Shown here: positions 18,211 to 27,415 of the stretch, piece after piece
Position numbering within the stretch: position 1 is the first letter of the stretch
Layout: each line of letters begins with the position of its first letter
NCBI RefSeq assembly: GCF_030817315.1
Contig: NZ_JAUSZF010000001.1
Span: 3,305,001 to 3,369,000, forward strand
Direction of reading: 5' to 3'
From: Sphingomonas faeni
GTDB taxonomy: Bacteria; Pseudomonadota; Alphaproteobacteria; Sphingomonadales; Sphingomonadaceae
DNA length: 64,000 bases
Notes under the pieces: generated by a model
Databases searched by the model: none
Told to the model about the DNA's origin: nothing
The model's input: the letters and a program-made list of their open reading frames with translations, nothing else
Made by a program: the position numbers and the translations under genes

Positions 18211-19667
18211 CGCGCAGGCTATTGGCAACCGTCCTATTGCTCGGGGGGTGTACGCTCGGTCCCGATTATCATCCGCCGATACCCTCTACGCAGGTGCGCG
18301 GCAGCCTGGTGTTCATTCCGTCGGGGGCGACGACGGCGGACACTCCTTCAAGATGGTGGGAGCTCTACGAAGACCACGTGTTGAACGACCTTGTCTCCAA
18401 AGCCTTGACGGCCAACACCGACCTTCGCGTGGCGGAGGCCAACTTGGACGCAGCCCAAGCCGCCTTCCGCGTCACTGGTTCGGCGCGCCTGCCGGCTACC
18501 GGTGTTACCGCGGGTGCCGTCTACGGACGGACAGCCACTCAGACCGAGGTCGCCGACGCGCTGGGCGGCAAGGCTAAGAATCGCCTGATCGACAGCAGCG
18601 GATTCCAGCTGGCTTATGAGGTCGACCTCTTCGGCAGAGTCCGTCGGTCCTTGCAGGCAGCCCGAGCCGATGCGGAAGCCGCGGCAGCGTCTCGCGACGC
18701 GGTGCGGTTGATGGTGGCCGGCGAGACTATCCGTGCCTATGTTTCCGCTTGCGCGGCCGCCCACCAGATCGAGGTCGCGCAGCGATCGATCGCCTTGGCC
18801 GAACAGCAGCGCACGATCGTAGGCCGGCAGCTTGCTGCAGGGGGCGCCACACGGTTCGATCTGACCCGATCCACGACTGTCCTGGCACAAACCAACGCGA
18901 CCTTGCCGATTGCCGTCGGCGAGCGGCGCGCAGCGCTGTTCGCTCTCGCCGCCATGATGGGGCGCACTCCCGCGGACGTTCCGCCCGAAGCATCCCGGTG
19001 CCGGGCTGCGCCGACGCTGAAACAGGCAGTACCGGTCGGCGATGGCGGGGCATTGCTGGAGCGGCGGCCCGACGTCAGGCTTGCCGAGCGTAGAATGGCG
19101 GCGGCAAGCGCCCGTATCGGCGTCGCGAAGGCGGACCTGCTGCCGCGCATCAGTCTGTTCGGATCGGTTTCCTCGGCTGCACCCGATGGTAACGGCCTCG
19201 GTACTCGGCCCGCGACGAGTTTTGGACTCGGACCCCTGATTTCCTGGTCCTTTCCAAACGTCGCTGCCGCCAAGGGGCGTTTGGAAGCCGCTCGTGCAAG
19301 TGACCGCGCCGCCGTGGCGGGGTATGATGGCGCGGTGCTGACGGCGCTGAAGGAAGTGGAACAAGCTCTCGCCCGCTACAGTGCGTCTCTGGATCGAAGC
19401 CGGGAACTGGATATGGCGCAGCGTTCCGCAGCGGAGTCGTTTGCGCTCGCGCGCGCCAGACTGGACGCCGGAGCCATCAGCCAGCTCGATCTGCTTACAG
19501 CGGAGGAAGCACTGATCGGCACGCAAACCGCGGTCGCGGCATCTACGGCCGAACAGACGGATCTTCTCGTTACGCTGTTCAAGGCTCTCGGAGGGGGATG
19601 GCAGGGAGATGAGGCCAAAACAAGCGGACGTCCGGGTCGGACCTCAGGCCGTCCGACTGGAATGTAA
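18207..19667 (+). CDS. Outer-membrane efflux factor, NodT family lipoprotein
   Basis: The 486-residue protein begins with a lipoprotein signal (LLLGGCTLGPDYHPP), typical of NodT/OprM channels. Two repeats of the alpha-helical tunnel family follow, with hallmarks such as WWELYEDHVLNDLVSKAL near residue 50 and LLERRPDVRLAERRMAAASARIGVAKADLLPRIS past the middle, which I quote only in part. It provides the outer-membrane exit duct for the preceding exporter. The start at 18207 overlaps the MFS stop by 4 bp; a much longer frame through the MFS gene is a shadow. Confidence 0.93.
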   Translation: MTRRLLATVLLLGGCTLGPDYHPPIPSTQVRGSLVFIPSGATTADTPSRWWELYEDHVLNDLVSKALTANTDLRVAEANLDAAQAAFRVTGSARLPATGVTAGAVYGRTATQTEVADALGGKAKNRLIDSSGFQLAYEVDLFGRVRRSLQAARADAEAAAASRDAVRLMVAGETIRAYVSACAAAHQIEVAQRSIALAEQQRTIVGRQLAAGGATRFDLTRSTTVLAQTNATLPIAVGERRAALFALAAMMGRTPADVPPEASRCRAAPTLKQAVPVGDGGALLERRPDVRLAERRMAAASARIGVAKADLLPRISLFGSVSSAAPDGNGLGTRPATSFGLGPLISWSFPNVAAAKGRLEAARASDRAAVAGYDGAVLTALKEVEQALARYSASLDRSRELDMAQRSAAESFALARARLDAGAISQLDLLTAEEALIGTQTAVAASTAEQTDLLVTLFKALGGGWQGDEAKTSGRPGRTSGRPTGM

Positions 19668-19778
19668 CGCGCAGCTTTTTTGGCAGTGTACGATAGGTTC
19701 TCGAGAAATCGAGCGCGACTTAAGATATCAGCAAATCACTTCAGCGCAAATCTTCTTACTATTAGCGCAACGAGTGTC

Positions 19779-19793
19779 AAACCTTAGTATAAT
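19779..19793 (+). promoter_or_regulatory. Shared motif upstream of a secreted-protein gene
   Basis: AAACCTTAGTATAAT ends 92 bp before the ATG at 19886. The GTATAAT half is close to a consensus -10 box, which favours a promoter reading. Confidence 0.55.
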
Positions 19794-19885
19794 GGCTTTC
19801 GGCATGCGCAGCCTCCATTTGAAGCAAGAAGCATTGTGCTTCTCACATATGCCCGATCAAAGGGCTCGTTCAGGAGATCATTGCA

Positions 19886-20329
19886 ATGAGAAAGTTCCCT
19901 TCAAAGGTGCGCGCGATTTTGCTCGTGATGTCGTCGATGGCCGTTACGCCGTTGCTGTTTGCGCCCGCCGCGGCGGAATCGAAGAAGTCGATCACCAAGC
20001 AGGAGAACTCGCTGGCGGCTGCGGGTTTCGTCGTCAAGCCAGCGAACACCCCAGCGCGCATCGCCATGCTCAACCGACTGCCCAAGGACAAGTTTGCACG
20101 GCGCACCAAAGGGGACATAGTAACCTACGTCTATGCGGATCCGAAGTCGTGCAACTGTCTCTACGTCGGCACCGAAGCCGCATATGGCCGATACCAGCAG
20201 GCCGTGCAGGCGAAGAACATCGCGGACGAGCAGGAAATGGCGGCCGAGGATTATTCTGATCCGAACTGGAGCTGGGGTGCTTGGGGCGGCTGGGACGGAG
20301 GTTTCGGTTTCGATCGCTTCGGGTGGTAG
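19886..20329 (+). CDS. Exported protein of unknown function, tryptophan/glycine-rich tail
   Basis: The 147-residue protein has a signal peptide ending AAAES near residue 31. A region with KPANTPARIAMLNRLPKDKF follows, then a segment (TYVYADPKSCNCLYVGTEAAYGRYQ) with two close cysteines. The C-terminal tail is acidic, then rich in Trp and Gly (NWSWGAWGGWDGGFGFDRFGW). I do not recognise a named family; similar short exported proteins occur in other alphaproteobacteria as far as I can recall. The CNC pair could bind metal or form a disulfide. A motif copy precedes it and a strong hairpin follows the stop, so it is a single-gene unit. Confidence 0.75.
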   Translation: MRKFPSKVRAILLVMSSMAVTPLLFAPAAAESKKSITKQENSLAAAGFVVKPANTPARIAMLNRLPKDKFARRTKGDIVTYVYADPKSCNCLYVGTEAAYGRYQQAVQAKNIADEQEMAAEDYSDPNWSWGAWGGWDGGFGFDRFGW

Positions 20330-20334
20330 TACCT

Positions 20335-20370
20335 ACGGAAGCCGCCGGTGTTCACACCGTCGGCTTCCGT
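20335..20370 (+). terminator. Hairpin terminator
   Basis: ACGGAAGCCG-c-CGGTG pairs with CACCG-t-CGGCTTCCGT around a TTCA loop, giving 15 pairs with one mismatch. It starts 5 bp after the stop at 20329. No long U-tract follows. Confidence 0.65.
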
Positions 20371-21192
20371 CCACGATTGCAGGCGAACAACGGAGCGCCG
20401 ACGTCCGCCGGTGAGAAATCAGAACGGGTGGCCGAACAAGTGCACGTGCGGGATCCGCGTCGGGCTGGTGCTAGACCAGGAACGGTCCTGCCCCGCCTTT
20501 GACTCATGCATCAGAGGTAATGGCCAGAAACGACGGTGGCTGTGAAGGCCATGCCGGAGATGAGACCGTCGGACTCCACGCCGCGCGGTACGGCCGATCA
20601 GGGGCCCCAGACATCCTCGTCGATCCGCGGGTTCGATGCCGTACGGTTCTCCTTCGCGTCGCAGCGATCATGACGGTCTTCGCCTCGGTCTGGCGCGAAC
20701 AAAATCTGAATGCGGGAAAGGCATGGGCCGGCCACCGGCATCCCCTGACATCGGAGCTTTGGCCGGAGATGATCATCTGTCCGTCTTCTCCGTTCAAAGG
20801 CGAACGACATGACCTCGGTCGTTAAGAGCGAACGCTCGAAGGATCGATCCTTCGTTTCCAGCTTGGTTCCGCGGCAGACCTAGTCCTGCTTGCAGGACTG
20901 CGGCGTCGCGGAGGACCTCAACGACGCCGACATTCCTCGGAGCCAAGGGGGATGCGGCAATTATGTGTTTAGCACTGCGCGACCGGTGCTCTGAACAAAG
21001 CGTTCGGGATGAGCTGCCCAACTCCAGTATTTCAGAAAGTGCCACCTCGTCACAGGCACGTTCACGGACCCGAACCGCCGATCTCGTGGGGCATGGCTTG
21101 AATGCAGCGAACGGCTTCGAAATCGACTTGGTCGGACCCGCTGAGCCCAAGAGTTCCATTTAGAACAGGTGCGGACCCGCAACAATCCAGCA
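20371..21192. other. Gene-poor 0.8-kb stretch
   Basis: No open frame here gives a recognisable or coding-like protein. I see an 18-bp perfect palindrome (CGAAGGATCGATCCTTCG, 20837-20854) and a short hairpin (AGTCCTGC-tt-GCAGGACT, 20882-20899). Neither has an obvious role. Confidence 0.5.
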
Positions 21193-22569
21193 TCAGGCAC
21201 CGCCGTCCGCTCCGATGTACTGGTAGAGATCAATCCGGTTCTGCAGATCTGCGAGAACGGTCGCGCACTGCGTCTGCTGGGCAGCGTAGAGGGTTCGCTG
21301 CGCAACGAGCGCGCTGAGAAAAGTCGCCGTGCCCGTTCGGTACCGAGCCTCCGCCAGTCGGTAACTCGTTGAAGCGGCCGCCACCAATCGCGCCTGGGCT
21401 TCGCGCTGGCGGTAGATCGTTCCTCGGCGTGCAAGCGCATCGGCCACCTCGCGGAACGCGGTCTGCACCACGTGGCGGTAGTTCGCGAGACTCTGATCGC
21501 GCTGTGCTCGGGCGTACTCAAGGTTGCCTCGCGTCGGACCGCCTAGGATCGGCATCGACACTCCTGCCGAATTGTTCATTCCAAATGCGCCGCCGGTAAA
21601 AAGCGCGCCCAGCGTAGCGCTAGCAAAGCCGAGGGCGGCGGTCAGAGATATCGTCGGGAAGAATGCGGCTCGCGCGACCCCTATGTTCGCGGTCGTTCCT
21701 TGCAACACGTGTTCCGCCTGCACGACGTCCGGGCGCTGCAGCAGTACCGCCGATGACAATCCGGGGGGCACCAAAGCGATCGACGCGTCGAAGGCCTTCA
21801 GTGAGACCTCCAGCTGCTGGTCGCTAGGCGGAAAGCCGACCAGCAACTCGATTGCGTTGCGATCCTTTGCGAGCTGCGTCGTGAACTGGGCAACGTCAGA
21901 CTGCGCCTGGGCTACGATGGTTTCGGCATCGGCGACATCGCTTCCTGCTACCAGACCTGATCGGTGCAGCGACTTGGTCAGCTCAAGTGCGCGTGTTCCG
22001 CTCGCCACCGTCAATTGCGCGATCGCGAGCAGTTCGCGGTCGGACGCATAGGTGACGAACGCGCTTGCGGTCTCGGCAATGAGCAGGATGCGCGTTGACC
22101 GCATCCCGGCGTACGTCGCGAGATACTGTTGGAACGCCGCCTTGCTGAGATTCCTCTGCTTGTCGAACAGGTCGATTCCGAAGCTGCTGATGCCAATGCT
22201 CGCGGCGGATAGATTGGATCGGTCAGTCGCGGTGCTCGGTCGATCGACCGTGGAACTCACGCTCGCTCCGAACTCGGGAAACTGCGCTGCCCGCTGCCCG
22301 CGATACTGTGCGCGGGCGGCGGCAACGTTGGCAACGGTCGCGGCAAGGTTCTGATTGTTGGCGAGAGCGAGCTCTATGATGGATCGCAGCCTCGAGTCGG
22401 TCACGACTGATCGCCACGGAAGCCCAGCTGTCTCGCCTTTCGATACGGGGTAGGCATCGCCGGCCGGCCACGATGACGGCACGGGTAGTTCGGGGCGAAG
22501 GTAGTGCGGAGCCAAGTCGCACCCGGCGAGCATCCAGATGAGCGGGAGAGATGTCAGGCGGCGGCGCAT
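21193..22569 (-). CDS. Outer-membrane efflux factor, NodT/OprM family lipoprotein
   Basis: A 458-residue lipoprotein (lipobox MLAGCDLAPHYLRPELPVP) with the two-repeat TolC-like architecture. Family features include ALANNQNLAATVANVAAARAQYRGQRAAQFP cut into helices near residues 70-100 and VLLQRPDVVQAEH near residue 265. It is the outer-membrane duct for the RND pump encoded just upstream; its start overlaps the pump stop by one base (TGATG). Pairwise it differs from the copy at 18207, so the two efflux operons carry separate ducts. It is the last gene of the operon. Confidence 0.93.
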   Translation of the reverse strand: MRRRLTSLPLIWMLAGCDLAPHYLRPELPVPSSWPAGDAYPVSKGETAGLPWRSVVTDSRLRSIIELALANNQNLAATVANVAAARAQYRGQRAAQFPEFGASVSSTVDRPSTATDRSNLSAASIGISSFGIDLFDKQRNLSKAAFQQYLATYAGMRSTRILLIAETASAFVTYASDRELLAIAQLTVASGTRALELTKSLHRSGLVAGSDVADAETIVAQAQSDVAQFTTQLAKDRNAIELLVGFPPSDQQLEVSLKAFDASIALVPPGLSSAVLLQRPDVVQAEHVLQGTTANIGVARAAFFPTISLTAALGFASATLGALFTGGAFGMNNSAGVSMPILGGPTRGNLEYARAQRDQSLANYRHVVQTAFREVADALARRGTIYRQREAQARLVAAASTSYRLAEARYRTGTATFLSALVAQRTLYAAQQTQCATVLADLQNRIDLYQYIGADGGA

Positions 22570-25500
22570 CAGCTTACCCCCTCCACAACGTCATTTACCG
22601 GACTGGGGGCACCGCTGCGGCGGAACACCTTCAGGACGACGACGAAGAAGAGGGGTACGTAGAAGATGGCGATGGCGGTGGCTGTCAGCATGCCGCCGAT
22701 GACGGTGGTCCCGATGGCGATGCGGCTGGCGGCTCCAGCGCCCGTCGCGATCGCGAGCGGAAAGACCCCGGCCACGAACGCCACGGAGGTCATCAGGATC
22801 GGCCGTAGGCGCATCCTTGCCGCCTCCAGGGCTGCGGCCCCGGCGTCCTTGCCCTGCTTGCGCACGGCGTCTGCGAACTCGACGATGAGGATCGCATTCT
22901 TCGCAGCCAGGCCCATCGTCGTGAGTAGACCGATCTGGAAGTAGATGTTGTTTTCCAACCCCCGCACCGTCACGGCAAGCACCGCTCCGATCACGCCGAG
23001 CGGTATGACCATCATGACTGCGAACGGAATGCTCCAGCTCTCATAGAGCGCTGCAAGGGAGAGGAAGACCACCAGGAGCGAGAGGCCGTACAACAGAGGA
23101 GCTTCGCCGGACGAGACGTTCTCCTGATAGGAAAGGGCGCTCCAAGCGTAGGTCGTGCCGGGTGCATACTGGTGCGACAGCTCCGCCATTCGCTGCATCG
23201 CCGCCCCAGAACTGATGCCGGGGGCGGGGCTGCCGAGTATCTCGTATGAGGGCAGGCCGTTGAACCGGCTGAGTGCCGTTGGTCCCTTCTCCCAAGTGGT
23301 GCTGGCGATGCTTGAGAACGGCACCATGGTCGGTGGAGCGCCGCCGCTGGCCGCACTCGAGCGTACGAACCAGCCGCCAAGATCTCCAGGGAGCATACGG
23401 TACGGTGCGTCGGCCTGCATGTAGACCTTCTTGACGCGGCCGCGGTCGATGAAGTCGTTGATATAACTACCACCCCATGCAGCGCTCAGCGTCGCCGTCA
23501 CGTCACTTTCGGCAAGCCCTAACACCGCCAGTTTGGCCTCATCCAACGTGACCTTCAGCTGGGATGTGTCGGCCAGCGAATTCATGCGTACGCCTGTAAG
23601 CTGCGGATCCTTGTTCGCAGCGGCAATGAGCTGGTCGCGTTCCGTCTCGAACCTGTCGGCCAAGAGCCCGGTGGAGTTCTGCAACTCGAAGGTAAAGCCG
23701 TTCGACTGGCCCAGCCCGCTGATCGGTGGCGGGGTCAGCGCGAATACCTGAGCATCGCTGATCCTGGCGAACGCGTTCGTAGCACGCGCGTTTATCGCAT
23801 CGACGGTGTTCGCCGATCCCTTGCGATCGCTGAATGGTGCGAGCGTGATGAAGCCGAACCCGGCATTCTGGGATGAGCCGGAGAAATTATAGCCGTCGAT
23901 CGTCATGAGGCCGACGACATTGCGGCGCTCCGGCCCGAGATAGAAATCGTCGACTTGCGTGCGCACGGCGTCGGTGCGCGATTGGGCGGCACCGGTAGGC
24001 AAGGTGTACTGAACCAGAGCGATTCCCTGATCCTCATTAGGCAGGAATCCGCTTGGAAGTCGGACGAACATGACACCAATGACGACGATGATGCCTGCGT
24101 AGACGAGAAGGTGGATCACCGAACGTCCCAATACCACACCGACCGTCGCCACGTAGCGCTCCGTCACCCTATCAAATCGGCGGTTGAAGCGCGCGCCCAG
24201 GCCATGCCCCGCAAGCCTGCTGGTCCGTGAGGGCTTCAGCAGCGTTCCGCAAAGAGCCGGCGTCAGGATGAGCGCGGCCATCACTGAGAGCACCATCGCG
24301 GAAACTATCGTGATGGAGAACTGTCGGTAGATAACGCCCGTCGAACCGCCGAAGAACGCCATGGGCAGCAGCACGGCGGATAGCACCAACGCTATTCCCA
24401 CGAGCGCAGACCCGATCTCGGCCATCGACTTCGACGTAGCGTCCGTGGGGGTCAGATTCTCAGTGTCCATGACCCGCACGACGTTCTCGACGACGACGAT
24501 GGCGTCGTCGACCAGCAGTCCGATAGCTAGCACCATGCCGAACAGCGTCAGCGTGTTGATGGAGTAGCCGAACACGGCAAGTATCCCGAACGTGCCGAGA
24601 AGAACGACAGGTACCGCAATCGCCGGGATGAGCGTCGCCCGCCAATCCTGAAGGAAGACGAACATCACCAGCACGACCAGGATGATCGCTACGAGCAGCG
24701 TCTTCTCGACGTCGTTTACGGAGAGTTTGATAAAGCTCGTGGTGTCGCGTGGGTAGACGATGGCATATCCGGGCGGGAGATGGGTGGTTAGCTGCGCGAC
24801 CCTGGTCTTGATCGCTTCGGCCGTCTTGAGCGCGTCGGCGTCAGGAGCGAGTTGGATCGACAGTCCGGCCGCGGGTTTACCGTTGTACTGCGCTGTCGTG
24901 GCGTAGCTGTCGCTGCCCATCTCCACGCGAGCGACGTCAGACAGATGGATCACCGTTCCGTCCGTCTCGGTCTTGACCACGATCCTGCGGAACTGTTCGG
25001 GTGTTTGAAGCCGCGACTTGGCGTTGACGATGGCGGTGAGCTGCTGCCCGGTGACGGCAGGCAACTGGCCGAGCTGCCCCGCCGACAAGTCCACGTTCTG
25101 CGACTTCACCGCACTGGCGACGTCGGAGGGCATGAGCTGCACCGCCGCAAGCTTCTGCGGCTCCAGCCAGATCCGCATGGCGTAGCCCGAACCGAACAGT
25201 TGCGCTTGGCCGACGCCATTGATGCGGGAGATGTCGTCTTGAAGGTTGTTCACCATCCAGTCCGCCACGTCTGATTGACCGGATTTGCCGGTGGTGTCGT
25301 ACAGACCCACGATAAGCAGGAAGTCGCTGTTCGACTTCGCGACGGTGACTCCTTCTTGCTGCACCTCGCTCGGCAGGCGCGAGTTCGCCTGAGCCACCTT
25401 GTTCTGCACCTGTACCTGCGCGATGTCCGGGTCGGTCCCTTTTGCGAACGTCACGGTGATCGATGCGGTGCCGGCGGAACTCGATGATGAGGAGAAGTAG

Positions 25501-25727
25501 AGCAACCCGTCGATGCCGGTGAGTTGCTGCTCGATCACCTGTGTCACGCTCGACTGCACCGTCTGCGCGCTCGCGCCCGGATAGACGGCGGTGATGCTGA
25601 TCGATGGAGGTGCGATGTCGGGGTATTGGGCGATCGGCAGGGTGGAAATGCCGAGGATGCCCGCCATCATGACGCCTATGGCCAACACCCAGGCGAAGAT
25701 CGGGCGATGAATGAAGAACTCACTCAC
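22569..25727 (-). CDS. RND efflux pump inner-membrane subunit (AcrB/HAE1 type)
   Basis: The 1052-residue protein has the full AcrB plan: a first helix (FIHRPIFAWVLAIGVMM), a large periplasmic loop, helices 2-6 with the proton-relay motif GLLVDDAIVVVENV near residue 405, and a second loop. The C-terminal helix block contains GLAAKNAILIVEFA near residue 940. It exports drugs, dyes, detergents or similar amphipathic compounds by proton antiport as a trimer. The adaptor gene lies upstream with a 4-bp overlap and the outer-membrane factor downstream. No local repressor gene is adjacent. Confidence 0.97.
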   Translation of the reverse strand: MSEFFIHRPIFAWVLAIGVMMAGILGISTLPIAQYPDIAPPSISITAVYPGASAQTVQSSVTQVIEQQLTGIDGLLYFSSSSSSAGTASITVTFAKGTDPDIAQVQVQNKVAQANSRLPSEVQQEGVTVAKSNSDFLLIVGLYDTTGKSGQSDVADWMVNNLQDDISRINGVGQAQLFGSGYAMRIWLEPQKLAAVQLMPSDVASAVKSQNVDLSAGQLGQLPAVTGQQLTAIVNAKSRLQTPEQFRRIVVKTETDGTVIHLSDVARVEMGSDSYATTAQYNGKPAAGLSIQLAPDADALKTAEAIKTRVAQLTTHLPPGYAIVYPRDTTSFIKLSVNDVEKTLLVAIILVVLVMFVFLQDWRATLIPAIAVPVVLLGTFGILAVFGYSINTLTLFGMVLAIGLLVDDAIVVVENVVRVMDTENLTPTDATSKSMAEIGSALVGIALVLSAVLLPMAFFGGSTGVIYRQFSITIVSAMVLSVMAALILTPALCGTLLKPSRTSRLAGHGLGARFNRRFDRVTERYVATVGVVLGRSVIHLLVYAGIIVVIGVMFVRLPSGFLPNEDQGIALVQYTLPTGAAQSRTDAVRTQVDDFYLGPERRNVVGLMTIDGYNFSGSSQNAGFGFITLAPFSDRKGSANTVDAINARATNAFARISDAQVFALTPPPISGLGQSNGFTFELQNSTGLLADRFETERDQLIAAANKDPQLTGVRMNSLADTSQLKVTLDEAKLAVLGLAESDVTATLSAAWGGSYINDFIDRGRVKKVYMQADAPYRMLPGDLGGWFVRSSAASGGAPPTMVPFSSIASTTWEKGPTALSRFNGLPSYEILGSPAPGISSGAAMQRMAELSHQYAPGTTYAWSALSYQENVSSGEAPLLYGLSLLVVFLSLAALYESWSIPFAVMMVIPLGVIGAVLAVTVRGLENNIYFQIGLLTTMGLAAKNAILIVEFADAVRKQGKDAGAAALEAARMRLRPILMTSVAFVAGVFPLAIATGAGAASRIAIGTTVIGGMLTATAIAIFYVPLFFVVVLKVFRRSGAPSPVNDVVEGVS

Positions 25728-26956
25728 TGGCTGCGCACCTCTTCTGGAAGGTGCGTGAGCGTTGGTGTCACCACGCTGCCGGGAATCGCGTTCTGAGTGC
25801 CGACGACGATGAGCCTGTCGCCACTCTTCAGCCCTCTCGTCACCAGCCAGGAACTGCCGATCGCCTGAATAGCGGTCACCTGGACCCGCACCACGGTGTT
25901 GCCTTTGCCGACGATGAGCGCGCTCGCGTTGCCCTTGGGATCGCGGGTGATGCCCTGCTGAGGTGCGAGCACTCCGTTCGGTATCACGCTCTGCGGTGCG
26001 GCCACGCGCACGAACATGCCGGGCAGCAGAATGTCGTGCCGATTTGGAAAGCGGGCTCGCAACGCGACCGTCCCGGCGTTCTCGTCAACAGTAACCTCGG
26101 TGAATTCGATCCGACCGGCTTCCGGATATTCGCTTCCATCGGATAGTTTGAGCCTGACCGCGGCACTTGCGGGCAGAGCACTCCCCTTGGCCAGAGCGCG
26201 ACGCAGGGCGAGGAGCGAATCGGCCGACTGGACCACGTCGACGTAGATCGGATCGAGTTGCTGGATGGTCGCGAGGGCTGTGGCCTGACTCGCCGTCACC
26301 AGTGCGCCTGGGGTCACCAAGGAGCGGCTTATGCGCCCGCTGATCGGCGCACGGACGAGCGTGTATCCGAGATTGATGCGGGCGGCCTCAAGCGCGGCGG
26401 CCGTCTGGTGGACTGCCGCACGGGCGGTCCGCTCGGCAGCGATCGTGTTGTCCAACTGCTGCCCGCTGATAGCATCCGGATCACTCAGGGACCTGTAGCG
26501 CACCGCCTGCGATTGAGCCGAGGCGTAGGCCGCCTGCGCGCTCTCCAGCGCCGCTGCCGCCTGGTCGCGGCTGGCGTGGTAGGGGCGGGGGTCGATCCTA
26601 TAGAGTGGCTGTCCCGCTTGGACGAACGAGCCCTCCTTGAACAGGCGCGCGAGGATGATGCCATCAACCTGTGGACGCACATCGGAGGAGTTCGTGGCGA
26701 CAGTCCTGCCGGAAAGTTCCTGTGTCGTGGTGACCGGGCCAGCGGTAAGTGTCACCACGCCTACCTGAACCGGCGGCGGCACTGGGCTGGTCTTCGAAGC
26801 TTCGGAACAACCCGCCAGGGCCAAGGCAGACGTCAACGGGCCAACGCAGGTCTGGTGCCACCTAAGCATCGGACTGCGGGAGGCCGTGCGGCCTGCCGGT
26901 GCTTGCATGCGACCCGCCGGCCGACATCTGTACAGGAATTCGAAGTGCACCCTCAT
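25724..26956 (-). CDS. RND efflux periplasmic adaptor (AcrA-like lipoprotein)
   Basis: The 410-residue frame has adaptor domains: beta-barrel start (VQVGVVTLTAGPVTTTQELSG), lipoyl half (VDGIILARLFKEGSFVQAGQ), a coiled coil near residues 140-200, the second lipoyl half (LVRAPISGRISRS) and a C-terminal membrane-proximal domain. A lipobox-like ALALAGCSEASK lies near residue 50. The start is uncertain: ATG 26956 has a good GAGG site 7 nt upstream but gives a long N-terminus, while ATG 26869 gives a standard lipoprotein signal without a clear ribosome site. The motif at 27041 precedes either. It is the first gene of the adaptor-pump-duct operon. Confidence 0.93.
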   Translation of the reverse strand: MRVHFEFLYRCRPAGRMQAPAGRTASRSPMLRWHQTCVGPLTSALALAGCSEASKTSPVPPPVQVGVVTLTAGPVTTTQELSGRTVATNSSDVRPQVDGIILARLFKEGSFVQAGQPLYRIDPRPYHASRDQAAAALESAQAAYASAQSQAVRYRSLSDPDAISGQQLDNTIAAERTARAAVHQTAAALEAARINLGYTLVRAPISGRISRSLVTPGALVTASQATALATIQQLDPIYVDVVQSADSLLALRRALAKGSALPASAAVRLKLSDGSEYPEAGRIEFTEVTVDENAGTVALRARFPNRHDILLPGMFVRVAAPQSVIPNGVLAPQQGITRDPKGNASALIVGKGNTVVRVQVTAIQAIGSSWLVTRGLKSGDRLIVVGTQNAIPGSVVTPTLTHLPEEVRSQ

Positions 26957-27301
26957 CGCCGCCCTCTTGGATCAGACCTTAAGCAGGCGGCTGCAGTGCC
27001 TGCGGTCCGACTATCCAATCATTGGCGGATATCCCATCATATCATACAAGCGTATGATGTCGGCAACTTCGGCCAAGTCGGCGTAGATGAGATCTGATTA
27101 ATAAGGTCGGCGACAGAATATCTTATTTGAGAAAAAAGATCTTAGTCCAATAACGCTAACCGGCGGCTATACTTATCCAATCCGTGTAGCGATGCGCCCG
27201 CCGCGCGGTGCGACGCCGGAAGACCGCGATATTGTTCGCCATCGGCGGATCTAACCGACAGGTTCGGCGATCGGACCGCTGGTCACCGTTGTAAGCCTCA
27301 G
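26957..27301. other. AT-richer promoter region of the RND operon
   Basis: The stretch is visibly lower in GC than its surroundings around 27080-27180. It contains the palindromic motif at 27041-27058 and no supported gene. Confidence 0.45.
27041..27055 (-). promoter_or_regulatory. Shared motif, palindromic copy, upstream of the RND operon
   Basis: The plus strand reads ATCATAC-aagc-GTATGAT (27041-27058), a perfect 7-4-7 inverted repeat, so the element reads on both strands. It ends 84 bp before the adaptor ATG at 26956. This copy best shows the underlying dyad. Confidence 0.55.
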
Positions 27302-27415
27302 TCAGAGATCCTTTAACGCGTCTTCGGCCTCCTCGACGCTGCCGAGGCGGGCGACGAGCAGCCGCGGGAGCATCGCCCGCTCGGGAAGGAAGGCCGTGCG
27401 GAGCCGCCGAGCGTC
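27302..27415 (-). pseudogene. Truncated fragment resembling a FecI-type sigma factor N-terminus
   Basis: Directly after the flippase, in another frame, the minus strand encodes RRLRTAFLPERAMLPRLL, then VARLGSVEEAEDALKDL and a stop. This resembles region 2 of FecI-like sigma factors, including the AEDxLQDLW element; compare GDDAEDILQELW in the sigma factor at 57174. Only about 35 residues remain, with no start beyond an internal ATG and no region 4. It is probably a relic of a deleted sigma gene; chance similarity is possible. Confidence 0.35.

Noticed and set aside
20837..20854. An 18-bp perfect palindrome
   Set aside because: No loop for a terminator and no neighbouring gene that it could obviously control; kept only as a note.
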